A stretch of 6,262 nucleotides of DNA, taken from contig JAEZWE010000125.1 in the NCBI GenBank assembly GCA_023420435.1, positions 1 through 6,262 on the forward strand, read 5' to 3'. Shown here piece by piece: positions 5,542 through 6,262 of the stretch (its first letter is position 1; every line of letters starts with the position of its first letter). A program made the position numbers and the translations under genes. Under the pieces are notes generated by a model. The model had not been told where the DNA came from. It saw only the letters and a list, made by a program, of their open reading frames with translations, and made no database searches. This stretch comes from Bacteroidota bacterium (lineage in GTDB: Bacteria; Bacteroidota; Bacteroidia; Flavobacteriales; Weeksellaceae).

Positions 5542-6262
5542 ATGAATTACAACAAGTTTTTATCCAAGATTATTTTCTTAACGGGTTGTATTCTTTTTTT
5601 AGGGATTAATATGATCAATGCACAAACAATAAAATCTAACAAAATGAGCAAAAAAGTATTATTCGTGGTTACGAGCCATGACAAATTAGGAAACACTGGT
5701 GAATCTACCGGTTATTATTTAGGTGAAGTAACACATCCTTGGGCTGTATTAGTAGATGCTGGTTACGAAATAGATTTCGTGAGTCCAAAAGGCGGAAACC
5801 CGTCATATTATGGAAATACTCCAGATGATAAGGTTAATGAAAGATTTTTAGCAGATGAATATTATCAAAATAAAATTCAGAACACCATGACGCCTTCAGA
5901 AGTAAATCCTGATGAATATGTGGGGATTCTTTATGCTGGAGGTCACGGTACGATGTGGGATTTTCCAGATAATGAAGAATTGGCAGTAATCGCACAAAAA
6001 ATCTATGACAAAAATGGAATCGTAAGTGCGGTTTGTCACGGACCTGCCGGATTAGTGAACATTAAACTCAGCAATGGAAAATATTTGGTAGATGGCAAAA
6101 AAATCAATGCTTTCACCAACGAAGAAGAAGCTGCTGTGAAATTAGATGAAGTGGTTCCATTTAGATTAGAATCTAAATTAATAGAACGTGGAGCCAAGTT
6201 TGAAAAATCTGGTTTATGGCAAACTCACGTTACCGTAGACGAAAGAGTGGTAACAGGACAAA
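5542..6262 (+). CDS. Exported DJ-1/PfpI-family protein, Hsp31/glyoxalase III-like (3' partial)
   Basis: 240 codons are visible and the frame runs off the window end. Residues 1-27 are a signal peptide: K5/K9, a hydrophobic core (IIFLTGCILFLGINMI), and probable cleavage at NA|QT. LTGC at 13-16 resembles a lipobox, but the hydrophobic run continues after it, so signal peptidase I cleavage is favoured. The mature domain follows the yeast Hsp31 pattern: KKVLFVVTSHD, E62 in GEVTHPW (equivalent to Hsp31 Glu30), IDFVSPKGG, TPSEVNPDEY, AGGHGTMWDFPD (133-143), and the nucleophile elbow AVCHGPAGL with C165-H166 (equivalent to Cys138-His139). The Glu/Cys/His triad is thus intact. Family members convert methylglyoxal or glyoxal to hydroxyacids without glutathione, or act as chaperones; the exact activity here is inferred. 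A second ATG at 5644 (M35, MSKKVLFVV) would start a cytosolic form exactly at the first strand. The start at 5542 fits the promoter. Control by the upstream Crp-family protein is likely from the adjacent boxes. Confidence 0.9.
   Translation, partial: MNYNKFLSKIIFLTGCILFLGINMINAQTIKSNKMSKKVLFVVTSHDKLGNTGESTGYYLGEVTHPWAVLVDAGYEIDFVSPKGGNPSYYGNTPDDKVNERFLADEYYQNKIQNTMTPSEVNPDEYVGILYAGGHGTMWDFPDNEELAVIAQKIYDKNGIVSAVCHGPAGLVNIKLSNGKYLVDGKKINAFTNEEEAAVKLDEVVPFRLESKLIERGAKFEKSGLWQTHVTVDERVVTGQ

Noticed and set aside
1..6262. Search by eye for CRISPR arrays, tRNA/rRNA genes, transposases and attachment sites
   Set aside because: No regularly spaced repeats, cloverleaf-like sequences, transposase motifs or long flanking repeats were seen.

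Overview
The window looks like a chromosomal segment of a Bacteroidetes bacterium, most likely of the Flavobacteriia (Chryseobacterium/Weeksellaceae-like). The DNA is AT-rich. Starts are preceded by A-rich stretches and not by Shine-Dalgarno sequences. Promoters carry the Bacteroidetes -7 element TAnnTTTG. A lipid-A/outer-membrane-type TamB protein is present, and the last protein has a signal peptide ending in the Ala-Gln junction common in this phylum. The assignment rests on these signs only; no database was searched.

All supported genes are on the + strand. (1) 1-2714 is the C-terminal ~900 residues of a TamB-family protein whose 5' end lies outside the window. (2) 2840-3310 is an Lrp/AsnC-family regulator with its own -7 element, closed by a strong hairpin terminator. 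(3) 3378-3755 is a 125-residue four-helix membrane protein of unknown function, starting a few bases after the terminator T-tract. (4) 3756-4065 is a ~310-base gap with no intact gene; its minus strand holds a startless open frame that faintly resembles a LytTR DNA-binding domain. (5) 4066-4779 is a FabG-like short-chain dehydrogenase/reductase, followed by a perfect 12-bp hairpin terminator. (6) 4879-5442 is a Crp/Fnr-family regulator. (7) 5542 to the window end is an exported DJ-1/PfpI (Hsp31/glyoxalase III-like) protein, cut off at its C-terminus.

Most genes appear to be separate transcription units, each with its own -7 element, and two are separated by clear terminators. The best functional link is between the last two genes. 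Directly after the Crp-family stop codon lie two direct copies of a Crp-like box (TGTGA-N6-TCACT and a weaker copy), 23 bases apart. They sit just upstream of a good -33/-7 promoter for the DJ-1 gene, in class I/II activator positions. The regulator's recognition helix keeps the Arg-Glu-x-x-x-Arg triad that reads GTGA in E. coli CRP. A local regulator-target pair, perhaps for carbonyl or oxidative stress, is therefore the most interesting inference. The rest of the window is ordinary housekeeping or accessory chromosome; I see no mobile element, CRISPR array, RNA gene or new multi-gene system.
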